Below are positions 11,228 through 21,656 of a DNA stretch of 64,000 nucleotides, one piece after another. Positions within the stretch are counted from its first letter, which is position 1, and every line of letters begins with the position of its first letter. The notes under the pieces are model-generated. The model was not told the DNA's origin. It did no database searches and was given only the letters and a program-made list of their open reading frames with translations. The translations under genes were made by a program, and so were the position numbers. Source of the stretch: Rehmannia glutinosa (lineage: Eukaryota > Streptophyta > Magnoliopsida > Lamiales > Orobanchaceae); the NCBI GenBank assembly GCA_016081115.2, contig CM071933.1:61704660-61768659 (forward strand), read 5' to 3'.

Positions 11228-12498
11228 TGTTAGAAAAATATTTTTATCATGATTTTGATGATTTTATATAAATGAGTTTTTATACCAAAATAATGTCCCC
11301 AAATGTTGTCCAAATGCTTCAAAATATTTTAAGTGATTTTTACTAAGTTTTGAAGCACTTCATGAACTTTATTTTGATAAAAATTGGATAACCTCTCTCT
11401 GTTGAGGTCGACCGGTGGCCCTATAGGGCAACCCGTACCTGAAAATTTATCTTGAAACAGAATCAAAACAGAGAAGAAAATAGGGAAGGGTGATCGGTCG
11501 CCTTAGAGAGCGACCGGTGCCTCAGATAATGCATTTGTCACAAAATTCCCTCTGTTTTGTGGGAGACCGGTCAGACCCTAGGGGGACCGGTCGCACCCTA
11601 GGTCGACCGGTCACCGTACCCTGCCGACCGATTCCCATCCCATGGCAACCTGTGTCAAATCTTATTTTAACGGTTTAAACTTTCGAATTTTCAACATAGC
11701 GACTGGTCGCCCTATGATTTTTGACAGCAAATTCTATCCGTTGTTCAGCCACTTATCTGTTAGATTTGCTTTATCATTTGTTGGCAATTTTTGTAGATCT
11801 TTTGATCCTTCTTTTGTAGACAAAAGTGAAGATGGAGGAGTCTATGTTGGAGATCCAATCTTGAAGCTCTCCTATAAATAGATGAAGAATTTGAAGGATC
11901 AAATACAACACTTCAATATACAAAACTACAACAAGAAATCAGCAAATTTTCTCTAAGTCTTCATTTTCACATTCTTGTTATATTAAGCCTAGCACATCAC
12001 TTTCATATCTTGATTGATAGGCTTTCTTTCTTGATTACACTCGTACTTACAAAGTTGTATTCATCTTTTGAGTTGTAATCTGGATTGTTTCAAATCATCC
12101 AAAACAAAACATACTTGTTAAGTGTTCTTGTGATAAGAACGCACTTGGTTGATTATCTAGGTGTTGAAGAGTTTGGTTCTCTTCATTCTTGTAAGAAGAT
12201 TTTGGTGATCTTCATATGTGATGTTGTAAGAAGAGTGTGGTACTCTTCAAGGTAAAGGTTGTAATAGTTTGGTATCTATTAATAAAAATTTTCCTTTTCA
12301 AAATCCATTCGGACATACCGGGTGGTAAAGCACGTAGGCCCTAGGTGGGTTGAAGCTCTCTAAATCATTGTGTGTTGATTTAATTTTTACACTTCTATTT
12401 CTTCACCATCTTCATATTCGAAAAAGGAGGGCGTAAATCGGAAAATGGGGAAAATCTATTCACCCCCCTCTAGATTTTCGTAGCCACTTGGACTAACA
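11228..12498 (+). mobile_element. Solo LTR of the B-family copia, TSD CATTA
   Basis: 1271 bp starting TGTTAG and ending CTAACA, flanked on both sides by CATTA (11223-11227 and 12499-12503), a perfect five-base target duplication. It shares its start (a TTTTGATGATTTT core), its CGACCGGTCG-rich middle, a TATAAATAG box near 11873 and its end (CGTAGCCACTTGGACTAACA) with the LTRs of element B at 32950 and 53351. It has one copy of the U3 repeat that occurs twice in B. No internal element DNA remains, as expected after recombination between two LTRs. Confidence 0.92.
11400..11712. repeat. Cluster of CGACCGGTCG-like palindromic words in the solo LTR
   Basis: About eight variants of the ten-base palindrome CGACCGGTCG occur here (for example around 11410, 11490, 11510, 11563, 11590, 11605, 11626, 11700). 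The same word is enriched in the other LTRs of this family and once more downstream of element B's pol gene. Confidence 0.7.
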
Positions 12499-12503
12499 CA
12501 TTA

Positions 12504-12870
12504 CACCCTCTCAAAATTTTGTCGTTCAATGTGGTTTTGCTAATAGGTCATGCGCGTGTCTGGTATTCATAAGTGCTCTAAAACATGCCAAAATCTCATA
12601 GGAGCGGCCCCACTCCACAATCATATAGGTGAATTTCATCCAGTATATTTTGCAAGTAAATATACCACCCTTAAGGGATATGAAATTCATTAAGAGATTA
12701 TCAATTCATCCCTCATACTTGCATTCTAGCACTTCTCACACCATAGGAATGGACAATCAATTGTTGTGCTAGCAGAATTAACAAGTGATTTATTATTATC
12801 CATATGAACCTTATTCATGGGATCTCCAATCACAGATGTTTGGGTTTCTACCTCTGTTAATTTTCTTAAA
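12504..12870 (-). repeat. Probable 3' LTR part of an old minus-strand copia
   Basis: On the minus strand a purine-rich AAGGGGGTGAGACTTAA (about 12894-12878) looks like a polypurine tract just after the RNase H end of the neighbouring remnant, so sequence left of it should be the 3' LTR. The solo LTR at 11228-12498 has inserted into it. Confidence 0.45.
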
Positions 12871-14060
12871 TTGGCTTAAGTCTCACCCCCTTGATGTTTA
12901 CTTAATTTTCTTCATAAAGGTTTAGTCAGAGAATTGGCCAAATTAATTTCCGACTTCACATCAATGGATGACTCCATCTTTTAATAGTTATTTAACCACA
13001 TCATATCTCAGACGAATATGTTTATTATTACCATTAAAGGTTTTATTCCTTGTAATTATAATTGTTGCATGAAAATTACAATGCATAAATACTGAAGGTG
13101 TTGGTTTTGAACTCAATGGGATATCTGTTAAGAAGTTTTTCAACCACTCAATCTCATTGCCAGCTAACTTTAAATGAGTTATATAACTCAGACTCTATAG
13201 TATATTTTGTTATGATAGTTTGTTTAGCTGACTTCCAAGTAATCGCACATCCACCAAAGGTGAATATATAACCACTGGTGGATTTTATCTCATTTGAACC
13301 AGAGATCCCGTAGCATCACTGAATCCCTCTAATGTGGAGGGAAAACCACTAGATACCATAGTTCATGATACCTCTCAAATATTTCATTAGCCTGACTAGA
13401 GTAGTCCAATGATCACGGTTGGGATTCTGTGTATATCTGCTCAATCGACACACAACATAAGTTATGTCCAATCGTGAATAATTCATCAAATGCAACAAAC
13501 TCCCAATAATCTGTGCACTCTCAGATCGAGCCACATGATCATCAAGATTTTTCTTTGATTGAGTATTAGCATCATAAGAAGTACTCACATGTTTGACATT
13601 GAAATGTCCAAACTTCTTAACTCGCATTTTTTACATCGAAATATCCAAACTTCTTAAGAAGAATCTCAACATAATGTTTTTGAGATAACATTATGATATC
13701 ATCATCGCTTATGGTTTTAACACTCAATATTACACTTGTTTCGCCTATATCCATCACATCAAATTTAGAAGTAAGTAACTCTTTAGTTTTATATATTAAG
13801 TATAGTTTAGTACCAAATATGAGCATGTAATCTATATATAATAAATTATTTCATACTCATGATCATCAAGTTTTGTATAAGTTCATCTATTTACTTCAAC
13901 ATGAGTAAAATATCAGACAACAAAACTTTGATCAAACACCGCCACACTTTTAAATATTTAAAGCTAAGGTTATATCAATATCTTAACGAGTTCATTCTCA
14001 TCGAGACATAAAGTAGTAAAACAATTATTACAAAAGGTAATAATGAATTAGTACAGAATG
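12871..14060 (-). pseudogene. Old copia reverse transcriptase-RNase H remnant
   Basis: The minus strand, across stops and shifts, reads as the C-terminal copia pol. The RT motif YVDDML is decayed to YIDYML (about 13830), followed by LSQKHYVEILLKKFGYFDVK (about 13700-13640), RLDITYVVCRLSRY (about 13450), the RNase H KSAKQTIIT block (about 13230), a KHIRLRYDVVK-type motif (about 13010) and LANSLTK near the end (about 12945). A short stretch encoding KKFG(Y/H)F(D/N)VK is duplicated in tandem at 13590-13660. The N-terminal two thirds are missing. Confidence 0.75.
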
Positions 14061-14447
14061 TCAGAATCTCATTCTACAATGTTGGCATGCCAACAATAAG
14101 GATAATGGTTTTCTATTTCATGGTCACACACATTAACACTGATAACAAAGATGAGGACCTTCAAGTTGCTACTTGTCACACCAATGAGGGCAAATCAACA
14201 TATTACATATGAAGCCAAATATGATTTATTCTCATCTTCTTAACATCAAAATATGTTTGATGTTCAAATTAATTAACCATGAATGATTTTTGGCATTATC
14301 CAACTATATATACTAGTTCGACTAGTTAAGGTGCTAGCTTTGGAAGATTATCATCACCATACGAGGCAATATTCGTGTAAAATTTAATAGAGATAATTAT
14401 CCCTATCCGATTCTCAAAAAAAAATCACACTACACAATGGCTTCCGA
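14061..14447. other. Intergenic, nothing recognised
   Basis: Possibly further decayed element sequence, but I see no motif that I can name. Confidence 0.4.
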
Positions 14448-14456
14448 AATATTCAA

Positions 14457-15884
14457 CACAAAAGCTTATGTGAAACCGTCTCACGGATCTAATTCCGTGA
14501 GACTGAGCCCTATTTACTAATTAACCCATTTGAAACCCTTCAAACCCGCCTAAAACCCGTTGAAACCCCCCAAGACCCCAAAATCCCTTTTTTCTCTTTC
14601 CTTAAACCCCGCTTCTTCTCCCCTGTTTCATATGTTTGAAATTGAGAATTTTCACCCGAAAATTTTATCGCGATTTGTCTCAATTTTTCTCGATTTGTTG
14701 CGATTCTTCAATTTCAACTTTCTCTATTCGGAAATTATAACCTGAATATCACTTTTAACATATTTTATGTGTTATGAGAAATACTTTCATATAAAATTAA
14801 GTATCACTTTTCATGTGAAAAATATCACTTTCCGTATTAAAAATATCACTTTCTCGTGTTAAAAGTATCACTTTCTTTGTTAAAAGTTTTACATAATCGA
14901 GTATCACTTTTAACGTATTTTTACGTGTTATGAAAAAACTTTCATATAGAAGTATCACTTTTCATGTTAAAAGTAGCATTTTTGTATTAAAAATATCATA
15001 TAACTGAGCATCACTTTTAACATATTTTACGTGTTATGAGAAATACTTTCATATAGAAGTATCACTTTTTATGTTAAAAGTATGATTTTTGTGTTAATGA
15101 TATCAATTTTGCTTGTGAAAAGTATCATTTTGCATGTTAATAGTATTAATTTGTTCATTTGTTTCGATAAATAATTTTCATATATAATTATCACTTTTCA
15201 TGTGAAAAGTATCACTCTCCGTGTTAAAACTCACTTCTACGTGTTAAAAGTATCACATAACCGAGTATCACTTTTAACATACTTTCATATAGAAGTATCA
15301 CTTATTTACTTAAAAGTATCATTTTTGTGCTTATAGTATCACTTTTTATTGATTTAAATTTTTCGATGAGCTAAATTAAAAATGGGACCATGATTTCTAA
15401 TTCTCATGACGACCCCTTTTTTATGGTAATATCACAAGATATCACGTATATGGTAGTTCAATTTATCTTCGCAACCAACATTGAATTTTTAATCTTTGAA
15501 ATAATATGGTAATTCAATAAAATCTTATCACCTAAAGCAAATTTTTTAATGAGTCGGGCCCTGGAACCAAAACCAAAGATCGTCGGCCTTGTTGTTTAAA
15601 AGTAAATAAGAAGTAATTTCTATCTTGGAGTCATTGCAATCTTGGAGTTTTTTTTTTATTGTTTTGAGTAAAGAGAAATTCAAAAATGTTCATAAAAAGC
15701 CACTTAAAACGACTATGATGCTTAAAGTTTTGGTGGGAACTGGGAAATGGCCTCCATGGAAACCTGAGTAAATTTGTAGAGCTTTTGGGTTTGATTTTGG
15801 GCTTTTCAGTAGTCGGCGGGTTTGGCATTGCAGGGCTCGTCTCACGGATCTAGATCCGTGAGACGGTCTCACAAGAGACCTCCC
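14457..15884. mobile_element. Mutator-type non-autonomous element with hairpin ends
   Basis: The two ends carry the same inverted block: GTCTCACGGA...TCCGTGAGAC at 14478-14503 and, facing it, 15838-15867. Each end is itself a hairpin. Outside lie GTGAAACC and GGTCTCAC. A nine-base direct repeat AATATTCAA (14448-14456 and 15885-15893) flanks the whole, the size expected for Mutator-like elements. The left outermost bases match the right end less well, so the exact left boundary is less sure. The inside is a degenerate AT-rich tandem array, with no transposase. Confidence 0.7.
14745..15350. repeat. Degenerate tandem array of TATCACTTTT-type words
   Basis: Many copies of (A)GTATCACTTTT followed by CATGTTAAAAG- or TAACATATTTTACG-like words, with longer units restarting at about 14745, 14902, 15008 and 15267 with the words TTTCATATAGAAGTATCAC. 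It forms the body of the 14457-15884 element. Confidence 0.75.
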
Positions 15885-15893
15885 AATATTCAA

Positions 15894-16068
15894 TGTATCA
15901 TAGATGAGATATAGAATGGAATAGGCCATGTAGTATAACACGGGATTGCCTATAAAAATCAATAATTTTTTTTTTTTTCAATTTATCAAAACTTAAAAGA
16001 TTCACCCCAACCACATGTTATATAAGGACATAATCATAATCAATAAAATGTAACTTTTAAAGTTGCAA
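15894..16068. other. Short intergenic spacer
   Basis: AT-rich, nothing recognised. Confidence 0.4.
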
Positions 16069-16077
16069 TTTTAGTTA

Positions 16078-17491
16078 GAGATAATTACATTTCCCCCAAA
16101 CTATAGGCGTTTTGGAGTTTACCACCTAAACTTTTCGAGTTCCATTTTACCCCATGAACTCTCCCGGATTTTTGCTCGATGCCATATATTGCCACCGCCA
16201 ACGGAATATTCCGTCACATGAGGGCAAAATCATCATTGTCTCAAAGTTGTTGCAATTTGCCACTGAACTATGTTTGACTTGTACTTTACCCCTAAACTTT
16301 GCATTATTTCACTTTGCCACATAAAATTTAAAAAAATTTAAAAAAGTTACACATTTATACATGTATTTTATTCCTTTTTTCCTTCTAATTCTTTTTATCC
16401 ACAAAAAATAAATAATTATTTTGGTTAAATATATTATCAACAAAATTACACTAAATTCTTCATTTTAAACTTTCTTGTAAAGTCATAGTTTATTTTTCTT
16501 TTATTGAGTTAATTTTTGCATTATAATTAAAAATATAAATTATTCTTTTCATTTTCTAGGTGAATAGAATTATAAATATTCACCAAAGTCAATTTGAACA
16601 TAATACGATGCATCTTTTGTAAGTAAAATTATTAAAAGATAAAATTATTACAAATTTAATGAATTTGATAATTTTTACATTTAAATCTTGTATAAGATTT
16701 GTAATAAAGTAAATTTATTATCATGTTGTTTTATAATGTATTATATTTAAATTTTGCAAGAATAAACCTTTCGTCAATTTAATTTTTAGTTTTAGAATTA
16801 AAAATTATGAAAAATAATTTATTTTATTACAAATCTTATACATTACTTAAATGTAAAATAATTAAATTCATTAAATTTGTAATACTTGTATCTTCTAGTA
16901 ATTTTACTTACAAAAGAAAGTTAAATGCATCATATTATGTTCAAATTGACTTAGGTGAAAATTTATAATTTTATTCACCTAAAATTGAAAAGGGTAGGTA
17001 ATATTTTTAATTATAATATAAAAATTAATACAATAAAAGGAAAAATAAACTAAGGTTTTACAAGAAAGTTTAAAATGAAGAATTTATAGTATAATTTTAT
17101 TGATAATATACTTAACCAAAGTAATTATTTATTTTTTGTGGATAAAAAATTAGAAAAAAGATATAAAATAAATGTATAAATATATGTTTTGTTTTTTTAA
17201 AAAACATTGTAGCAAAGTGTAATAACGCAAAGTTGAGGGAGATAAAGTGCAAGTCAAACAAAGTTGAGGTGGTAAAATGTAACTACTTTTTTAAAATTTG
17301 AGACAATGGCGATTTTGCCCTCACGTGCAAGGCACGTCTTAGGAATATTCAGGGGAATATTCCATCATTTGGTGGCTAATATATGGCTTTGTGCAAAGAT
17401 CACGAAGTTCGGGGGTGAAGTACGACTCGGGAAAGTTTAGGTGGTAAACTCCCAAAAGGCCTATAATTTGGGGGTAAAATGTAATTATCTC
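16078..17491. mobile_element. Mutator-type foldback element, inverted repeats of about 700 bp
   Basis: The ends GAGATAATTACATTT and its reverse complement are flanked by the perfect nine-base duplication TTTTAGTTA (16069-16077 and 17492-17500). Blocks along the left half recur inverted along the right half all the way to the centre near 16780: the ACCACCTAAACTTT block (16121 and 17441), the GGAATATTCCG block (16203 and 17360), and the AAATAATTATTTTGGTTAA block (16406 and 17119). The 1414-bp element is therefore one long imperfect hairpin. No transposase or captured gene is visible. Confidence 0.88.
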
Positions 17492-17500
17492 TTTTAGTTA

Positions 17501-18431
17501 TGTGATAATTTGGCTAAATTTGCCCCTCAGCAAAAATAACAATTTTAATCCTATAATTATTAGAGTTTGACAAATTTTATTCTTATACATATTAGTGGTG
17601 GTAATTTAAATCATATTAGTAAAAAAAAACTCAATTTGACCAAATTTGCACGTGTTTTTGTATTTACATAGTTAGAAAATAATACACATAGAACTCGTGT
17701 CTTGGATTTTGATACAGATTCATAATTCTAAAATTATTCTCTCATTAGGCAGTATATAACTAAATGGTAAATAAGGTCAACTCACGAGTAATAAGACATA
17801 GACTCTAATACTATTTTCTACTTGATCTTAGGTATATTGAATTTTTAGCTACAAGGGCATTTTAGGATTAAGTTAAATATTGAAATAGCCCTTAAGACCA
17901 AATTTGCTGTGACTTAAAACTTACAGGACTGAATTGCATAAATTCAAAACTTATGGGACCAAAATTGCAAAAAAAGCAAATCATACAGGACTAAGATTGC
18001 AATTTCAAAAGGGTATCAACATATTTTTCTAGCAAAAATGTATCCAGAAACATCAAATACTAGCCTAATACATACATACAAGGGGTTTGGTTATTCTAAT
18101 TTCAAAATGATCAGTCTCAATATCAGATTCCAAGTTACCAAATCACTATGATAAATCATTTATCATTCTGTGTACAATATGATCTCTTGTAACTATACAA
18201 GTAATGGAAATTTTATGTTGCTTTATTCTCATCATGTGAAAGAAACTCAATCCAGACCTTGAGCATTTGAGCTTCCATGCTCCTTCAACGCTATAATTCT
18301 TAAACTGAAATCTATGTGAAATATAGTCTACTACACAAAATTATGGTAAGAAAGACTCACCTATCCACTAGCAACCGAAATGTTATTAACGGATCAGCTG
18401 GGAGTATATAAAACCCAAAAAACTTCACTTC
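17501..18431. other. Intergenic and TPK1 3' flank
   Basis: No gene seen. Words such as GGGACCAAAATTGCAA (about 17957) and GGACTAAGATTGCAA (about 17989) resemble plant transposon ends but I cannot delimit an element. The part next to 18431 should include the TPK1 3' UTR. Confidence 0.4.
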
Positions 18432-19544
18432 CTAAGTATTAGACGATCCATAATTCACCAGATCAGCTTTTGTCAACGTTCCTGATTGATCAACATCAAG
18501 ATGTTTGAACCACTCCATCACCATTGCAATATCTTCGTCGTTAATTTTCCCCATCTCTTTTAGTTTATAAACCACAAATTCTGCTGCACTGGATTATGAA
18601 TTAAAAACACTATGTCAGTTTTTTATTTGAGAGATTTAAGTCATGAAACAAAAGATTCAAAGGTTAAACTTGCCTTACAACTTTATCGTTATCCAAATCT
18701 GCTGCCTCAAGATCCGAAACGGTAAGCTTCCTAGACAGAACCCAATTCACCAACGATTTCCTTCGTCTTTCAGTATACAACTCAGCTAAAGAGTAAAAGA
18801 ATTGAGCCAAACAAATGGTGCTTATCAATATCCAGAAAACAGCAAACAAACGTCCCCCAGAAGTCGAGAAGCTCTCGTCTCCATACCCAAGTGTTGTGAT
18901 AGTAGCACAAACACAATAGAAGGCATCAAAAAGACCCAACCCTTCTTTCTGACACAAGAAAATAGTCCCAACAATTATCAGCATCACAAGCAAAAACAGG
19001 ACAGTGAAAACTTGTACTTAATCCTATTCGTTTCGACTTCCCTTAGTATCTCAGCAGGACTACATTTATCGCGCATGTGTATCGCCTTAACCAAAAATAT
19101 CTCCTGATTTTCGACTATGTTATCAGCTGCTTTACTCAGGAGAAGTCCAACGAGCGCCATGCCTATGAAAACGAAAACGCAAGCAAGAAATTTTGATATT
19201 GTGCTGTCAGGGACGAGGTCCCCATATCCAACGGTTGTCATTGTGACGATACAGAAATAAACGGCGTCGATAATTCCATTGGTTTTGCTGCCCTTGATTT
19301 GATGCCTAACGAGAAAGAAGCTTAGGGCTCCAACTCCTACATACGCTGACAAGACCAAGAGTGCTAGCTTGTAATCGAGTTTCTCAAGGGATGCGATACG
19401 ATTCTGCTCTGGATGAGAAATTTGCTCCGGAAGACTCTTGCAACGGCTATTTCTTCGTTTCTTTAAGGCGTTGTTTTGATTAGAATAATGTGAAGAATCG
19501 AGCGGTTGTTCTAGTAGGGGATCTTCAGTGTCACTCTTCGCCAT
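18432..19544 (-). CDS. TPK1: TPK1-like two-pore vacuolar K+ channel
   Basis: Two exons, 19544-18674 and 18588-18432, give about 342 residues once one base is allowed for, the usual size for plant TPK1. The N-terminus has RCKSLP (residues 34-39), which fits a 14-3-3 binding motif. Four hydrophobic segments flank two pore loops with the K+ filter (TTVGYGD near 103-109; TTLGYGD near 217-223). Two EF-hand loops follow, DLDNDKVVSAAE (about 283) and DVDQSGTLTKAD (about 322), as in the Ca2+-responsive vacuolar channel TPK1. The intron splits EF-hand 1. The frame breaks at a T5 run (minus strand, 18992-18996): one more T restores the family alignment between TM2 and TM3. Whether this is real or a consensus error cannot be told here. 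An AG at about 19577 could be a 5' UTR acceptor. Confidence 0.9.
18589..18673 (-). other. TPK1 intron with GC-AG splice sites (85 bp)
   Basis: The only phase that joins EF-hand 1 correctly uses donor AAG/GCAAGT (18674/18673) and acceptor CCAG/TGCAGC (18589/18588). The upstream GTAAGG alternative gives an immediate frame break. AG/GCAAGT is the strong consensus known for GC-type donors. Confidence 0.8.
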
Positions 19545-19856
19545 TGCAGATTTTCAGGGTAATCGGAGCAATATCCAACTGAAACGAAATTCATAGATGG
19601 TCAATCTTGTTGTCTGTTAAAGTAATTAAATACTAAATGATTCATGTGTGTAGCAGCTTAAGCTTTTACATGAGATGTCATTCAACATAGTATCACAGTC
19701 AGGCAAACTAGTGGTCCCGAGTTGGAATCTCACTGCCACCCTTACAAATTGTATTCAAAGCGCAAATGCTTCATAAACAACCGCATGATTCACCTCTCTA
19801 CTAGCTAAAACTTTTAGATGAGGCGGTCATTCAACGTTGTCTTTTGATACCACGTT
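19545..19856. promoter_or_regulatory. TPK1 upstream region
   Basis: 312 bp between the TPK1 start codon and the left target duplication of the LTR element. No coding frame. It probably contains the 5' UTR; a pyrimidine-rich TTTCAG is placed to be a UTR splice acceptor at about 19577 on the minus strand. Confidence 0.4.
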
Positions 19857-19861
19857 CAGGT

Positions 19862-20254
19862 TGTTGTAATAATTGAGGAGTGAGAAGTGTTTCAAAAGAA
19901 TCCACTTTTCCTCTATTTTATTTACTTTATTTATCAACCATTAACTAAAAGGGCCTACTCTACCTTTTCCATATTTTACTACATGATTGATCCCTTATTT
20001 TCTGCAAAAAGAAGTTTGACTGTGTTGTATTAAAGGGCACCTCATTTGCAAAAGAAAAATGATCGATTTAAGATAATCCTCCTCCATTAATCCTTTTGCT
20101 GCACATTTCTTGATGGGTTACAAGTTTTGTTTTGTCGTTCTAAATCCTGTTGAATCCTGGAGGATTATGAAAATAAATCCTTAAGGACAGTGCTAATTTC
20201 GCACGCCTCGGGAATGATCGGTTTGTTTTCGAACTTCATCAAATTATTACAACA
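19862..20254 (+). repeat. Left LTR of the gene-fragment element
   Basis: Starts TGTTGTAATAATT and ends with its reverse complement AATTATTACAACA. It matches 21657-22048 over its length with few differences, for example CCTTAAGGACAGTG against CCATGGGACAGT near the right end. Confidence 0.88.
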
Positions 20255-20283
20255 ATCTTAAGGATTTATAGTTTGGAGTTCGA

Positions 20284-20691
20284 ATGAAAATAATTGATCC
20301 CCGTAATCTGCCAAAACCAATTTTTGTGGCATCCGGCAAGCTAGTCAAAACGGTGGACGCCGCCGCAGCGAAGGGCGTGAACCACCTTTTCGACGACGCA
20401 CTCCACAACCAGGCCCACCTTGCTTCAAGTCAACACAGTGCAAAAACGCCGATATGGATCCAAACTCAGCGAGTCACCGCCGAATCGCCGAGTCAGTCTC
20501 GGAAAACCGACTGCGTTGGTCGAGCGAGTTGCCTTTGGATTGGAGCAGACAACATATTAACAGGCCAATCTCTCTTCCCAAACCAGACCATAATCTCCAA
20601 ACAAGGGAAGTTTGACCTGGGCTTCCTCGCTCCAGGGAAAATCCATGAATTCACGGGTCGGCTCCTTGGAGAAGGGGTAATTTGCTCCTAA
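20284..20691 (+). pseudogene. Captured coding DNA: unknown GC-rich part plus lectin-like peptide
   Basis: A 135-codon open frame inside the LTR element. The first half (KLVKTVDAAAAKGVNHLFDD) is GC-rich, unlike the surrounding DNA, and I do not recognise its source. The second half contains LTGQSLFPNQTIISKQGKFD followed by LGFLAPGK, which matches the beginning of the G-type (bulb-type) lectin domain of S-locus-like receptor kinases. The frame stops soon after. Two unrelated sources joined in one frame, with no signal peptide or kinase, suggest captured fragments and not a functional gene. Confidence 0.5.
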
Positions 20692-20989
20692 GTTTAATTT
20701 GATGTTCAAACTCAAAGAGATTGACCAAGACCAGGTTTCGTACCCTTAAAATTTGGTGGTTGTCTTATGCTTTGGTTTGTTTCATAAAGTTATATGGCAA
20801 TTGATTTAAATGTTGATGCATATGCTACCTTTCCCCTGCAATTTTTCCGCTCTCTAAACTGAAGAATAATTCTCATTATCTCATACTTTTTTTTAATACA
20901 TTTTTGGGAAAAAAATTTATACCGAAGTACAGGCGGACACAAATTGACATTGGAGAAGCTTGAGAAATACGCTAACAAGAGATTTTGGA

Positions 20990-21505
20990 ATGCCGCCGGC
21001 AGCCGGCGTAGTATCACAATGCGATCGGATTCCGGCGAAGCCAATGGTGACGCAACAGCTTCAGCCGGCGGCGGCATCGGAGGTGTTCGCGAAGGATGCC
21101 ATAATCGCCTGGTTCCGAGGCGAGTTCGCGGCGGCGAACGCTATTATCGACGCGCTGTGTAGTCACCTGACGGAGCTGGAAGGCGGCGGCGGCGGAGGAG
21201 GAGGAGCGGCTTATGAATCGGCCTTCGCGGCGATACATCGGAGGAGATTGAATTGGATCCCGATACTTCAGATGCAGAAATACTATTCGATTTCTGACGT
21301 CATGCTGGAGCTGAAAAATGTCGCGGGAGAAGAAGAGAGAAAAGTTCTGTTGTGGATGCAAAGGAGATTGGAGAATTGGAGAAAAATCTGGAGAAATTGG
21401 TAGAGAGTAATGATGAGATCCAAGGTGAAGTGGTGGATGGAGATGGAGATGACGGTGGTGAGACGACGGCGGATGATTCACCTCAGAGTGAAATCACAGA
21501 TGCAG
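20990..21505 (+). pseudogene. ALKBH10-like first exon, captured in the LTR element
   Basis: From ATG at 20990 the frame reads an Ala/Gln-rich start and then KDAIIAWFRGEFAAANAIID, a poly-Gly run (residues about 64-71) and HRRRLNWIPILQMQKYYSI. I recognise this as the conserved N-terminal region of plant ALKBH10-type 2OG-Fe(II) oxygenase (RNA demethylase) proteins. The catalytic domain is not present. The frame shifts once near 21345, in AAAAGTTCTG, and continues as an acidic stretch (EIGELEKNLEKLVESNDEIQ) to a clean donor GCAG/GTAAGT at 21505/21506. No second exon follows: the right LTR begins 151 bases later. The retained donor and intron start indicate capture from genomic DNA or unspliced RNA. 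Confidence 0.65.
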
Positions 21506-21656
21506 GTAAGTAAATAAATTTTCTATACTCTGTTTTTTATAAATTAATCAAATTCAATGAATTTCGTTATTTTATTTTGTCCTTCACTTGATCAATTTTT
21601 GTGCGTATTTATTGAAAACGATATTTGTTGATTGAGATCTTAATTAAACTGTAACT

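Noticed and set aside
21014..21481. 155-codon minus-strand frame opposite the ALKBH10-like exon
   Set aside because: His/Pro/Arg-rich antisense of a GC-rich exon. The plus strand has the conserved protein motifs and the splice donor.
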